Shown here in pieces: positions 9,983 to 11,662 of a stretch of DNA of 11,662 bases (the stretch's first letter is position 1; each line of letters begins with the position of its first letter). The notes beneath the pieces are model-generated. The model did not search any database, was not told where the DNA came from, and saw only the letters and a list, made by a program, of their open reading frames with translations. The translations under genes and the position numbers were made by a program. The stretch lies in NCBI GenBank assembly GCA_005223375.1, contig RXOD01006001.1, positions 1 to 11,662 of the forward strand, read 5' to 3'. The DNA comes from Amoebophrya sp. AT5.2. Its lineage: Eukaryota > Sar > Dinophyceae > Syndiniales > Amoebophryaceae.

Positions 9983-11180
9983 ATGGGGAGGTCCCAGCAA
10001 GAACCTGGCCTCCGAGGAGGAACGACACCGAATTATTTTTCGCTGAACAAGTTTACTATATTTATATTAATTTTGTTTTTCTTTCTTGTTTGGTCGCTTA
10101 GCAGCTGGTCCCACAATACAGAAGTAACACATGAGCACACAGACCCACGCGCCTTCCACTGTGGGAACAAAGCAAAGGATCCCAAGAACCAGGACTCGGC
10201 CTCGCTGCGAGTCTCGGCCCTGATTGACACTATCTACGGGTTAACAATCGACCGCGCGAACATGCCGATGTACCACAAGAAAGCAGCGGAGAACTTGAAG
10301 ATCTTCCGCGCGAACGCTTTGCACCCGATCACCGATTCCAGCGCGCCGCCCGAGGTCCGCGTCATCATGGGTGACAGTTTGGCCACGGCGCAGTACCTGA
10401 CAAAATACTACGGAGAGCAATTTGCCGTGCTGAACATGGCGAATGCGCGGAACGTGGGGGGCGGCGTCAATCGTGGCGCCGCGGCGCAGGAGGAGAACAT
10501 CTTTCGCCGATCGGACTGCTTGCTCACCGTCGACCAAAACCAGCTCGGACCCGACCCCGCTCACTACAACAAAAAGACGCGAGACCTCATCTGGGGAAAG
10601 AACGGCAAGGCACTTCTTACACGACCTTTCATAATTCTTCCATCAGCTATGTACTGTAACTCCAAAAGCGTAAGCAACGGCCGTGGACGAGTCGTCCTCG
10701 TAATGTTTGGCGCGGACAGTAGTGTTGATGAAATTGGCACAACACAGGTTTATCTAGACACCGATCACTCCCGCGTCTGCGTGAAGGATGTCGAGGAGCA
10801 AAGGGGCAAGTACGGCGATCCAGAGACCCTGGGTTACCGCTGGTTGGATTCGTCCGAAGTGTTCCCCTTTTACGAGCTTCGTGCCGCCGCAGCCAACGTG
10901 TGGGACTTCAATGGCAACGTAAGTAGCGCATGCGAGTAAAGTGTCCGCGAAAGCAATCGAGGCGCAATTCGCGACGCTGAAAGAGAAGGGGAAAAAGTTT
11001 GTGGTGCTGTCCGCGTTCGGCTGCGGGGCCTTCGGTAATGACAACAAGGTGATCGCGGAGGGCTATCTGCAGGCGATCGCGAAGTATAAAGAATATTTCA
11101 AAGGCGGGGTCATTGCCTTCGGGATTTTCAATCAGGACGGGATAGGAAAGGGGACCAAACTACGACTTTTTTCTGAGTAG
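9983..11180 (+). CDS. Microbial-type poly(ADP-ribose) glycohydrolase (PARG macrodomain)
   Basis: Enzymes of this class (TIGR02452/DUF2263) cleave ribose-ribose bonds in poly(ADP-ribose), reversing ADP-ribosylation after DNA damage. From ATG 9983, the signature GGG-X7-QEE spans residues 159-171 within LNMANARNVGGGVNRGAAAQ and EENIFRRSDC; the second Glu (E171) is the expected catalytic acid. Conserved blocks follow: VYLDTDHSRVCVK, FPFYELRAAA and, in the next exon, VVLSAFGCGAFGND with AFGIFNQDG. The frame stops at TAA 10937-10939; skipping 22 nt (10919-10940) rejoins the C-terminal part ending TAG 11178-11180, giving 391 aa. A further 138-nt in-frame stretch (10610-10747) looks like an unspliced intron; without it, 345 aa. 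The start is uncertain: the hydrophobic run FTIFILILFFFLVW could be a signal anchor, but its DNA is T-rich and ends CGCTTAG, like an intron end. The next in-frame Met is at 10262. Confidence 0.82.
10610..10747 (+). other. Candidate stop-free 138-nt intron in the PARG gene
   Basis: Between the blocks ending GKNGK and starting VYLDTD lie 46 in-frame codons whose translation (ALLTRPFIILPSAMYCNSKS and onward) does not resemble the family as I know it. The 3' edge is a good acceptor (GGCACAACACAG). The 5' edge would be GC (AAG|GCACTT), and AGG is duplicated at both edges. A canonical alternative is the donor GTAAGC at 10670, a 78-nt intron 10670-10747 that also keeps frame. Confidence 0.4.
10919..10940 (+). 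other. 22-nt frame-breaking interruption of the PARG gene
   Basis: The segment begins GTAAGTAG, holds the palindrome CGCATGCG and contains the TAA that ends the upstream frame. Removing 22 nt joins FNGN to VSAKAIEAQFATLKEKGKKF and restores the conserved C-terminal half. No GT-AG cut gives exactly 22 nt. The nearest canonical intron in frame is 43 nt (10919-10961, ending ATCGAG), which would delete VSAKAIE. A sequencing error or pseudogene lesion is also possible. Confidence 0.5.
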
Positions 11181-11537
11181 CCTGAGCAAACAAGTTTGAC
11201 ATAAGAGGATCGGGCGATGATCAGGATGCTGTAGTTGGATTTTGGCAGCCACTATTACCGATCCAAAACGGAGCCGCTGTCATGTAAGCCGGTCTGGTTC
11301 TTTCCGGCTTTTGATTAATATACTTAGACTTAATCTTAAATCATTAGCATTTTGTCAGGGGGCCTCCTTAGTCGTTTAGTCGGCGCGGGCTCGTCGAGGT
11401 CGAGCTGCGGGGTGGCCGAAATCGGTTCTAGTAGAGCCATCTCGCCTTCTACTTCATGAAGATGGAGCCGTAGCTAAGACTTGTCTCCCTCTCGGACTCA
11501 GAAACAGGCTGGATTGGTCCCCATCCACTCTTCATAA
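11181..11537. other. Intergenic spacer after the PARG gene
   Basis: There is no supported gene here. A short stem-loop at 11286-11310 (AAGCCGG / CCGGCTT, 7 bp, 11-nt loop, followed by TTT) lies 106 nt after the PARG stop and could form at an mRNA 3' end. No tRNA or other RNA gene is evident. Confidence 0.4.
11286..11310 (+). repeat. 7-bp stem-loop downstream of the PARG gene
   Basis: AAGCCGG pairs exactly with CCGGCTT across an 11-nt loop, with T residues following. It is short enough to occur by chance, so any role in 3'-end formation is speculative. Confidence 0.3.
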
Positions 11538-11662
11538 GGAGATAGCAAGACGAACCCGAAAGCAAACGAGCGCGTTTTTGCGGACACGCTCCTTCCCCGA
11601 TTCGGGAACAACAAGTGGTCCAAGTTGGAGTACCTCACCGACCTGGTAAAGGATGGCAAGCC
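11538..11662 (+). CDS. Partial coding exon running off the right edge, possibly PLP-dependent enzyme
   Basis: After TAA 11535-11537 a frame stays open to the window end, with strong G/C third positions from about 11571 and a protein-like translation (ERVFADTLLPRFGNNKWSKL, then EYLTDLVKDGK). The stretch FGNNKWSKLEYL resembles the GNK-x-RKL-E/K segment carrying the catalytic lysine in the D-cysteine desulfhydrase/ACC deaminase group of PLP enzymes. The match is short, and the usual RKL reads SKL. There is no ATG, so this is probably an internal exon; an acceptor such as GATAGCAAG (ending 11549) is possible. The coding call is firmer than the family call. Confidence 0.35.

Overview
The window looks like nuclear DNA of a unicellular eukaryote. 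GC-rich coding blocks are separated by long, more AT-rich spacers of about 1-2 kb. The best-recognised gene (katG) is interrupted by two GT-AG introns that restore the conserved protein exactly when removed. No gene has a bacterial ribosome-binding site or operon spacing, and every supportable gene is on the + strand. A T-rich tract ending in AG just before the katG start, several very short intron-like interruptions and non-GT donor candidates would suit an alveolate such as a dinoflagellate or syndinian. That placement is inference, since nothing in the window is diagnostic of the organism.

Layout. 1-1245: 3' part of a low-complexity, Ala/Ser/Gln-rich protein of unknown function, open at the left edge. 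1246-2276: spacer. 2277-3378: an unrecognised Cys-rich, probably membrane-associated protein, best modelled from 2525 with a 32-nt intron near its end; an alternative open frame covers 2277-2636. 3379-4472: spacer ending in a polypyrimidine/AG acceptor-like site. 4507-7224: katG, a complete two-domain catalase-peroxidase in three exons (772 residues) with all heme-pocket and Met-Tyr-Trp adduct residues. 7225-9176: spacer with a 27-bp perfect hairpin (7572-7640), a diverged 23-nt repeat and an ATG-less open frame (8776-9069). 9177-9641: small putative secreted protein. 9642-9982: spacer with a second long hairpin (about 34 bp, 9709-9781). 9983-11180: poly(ADP-ribose) glycohydrolase-type macrodomain protein (microbial PARG class, GGG-X7-QEE signature) whose reading frame is broken by a 22-nt interruption and probably carries a further unspliced intron. 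11181-11537: spacer. 11538-11662: start of another coding exon running off the right edge, perhaps of a PLP-dependent enzyme.

The two recognisable enzymes fit an oxidative-stress theme: KatG removes hydrogen peroxide, and PARG-type enzymes reverse the ADP-ribosylation that follows DNA damage. They are about 2.8 kb apart with an unrelated gene between them, so co-regulation is not shown.

The most unusual features are the two long near-perfect hairpins, unrelated in sequence and each lying downstream of a gene, and the very short or non-canonical intron-like interruptions in the PARG gene and the Cys-rich gene.
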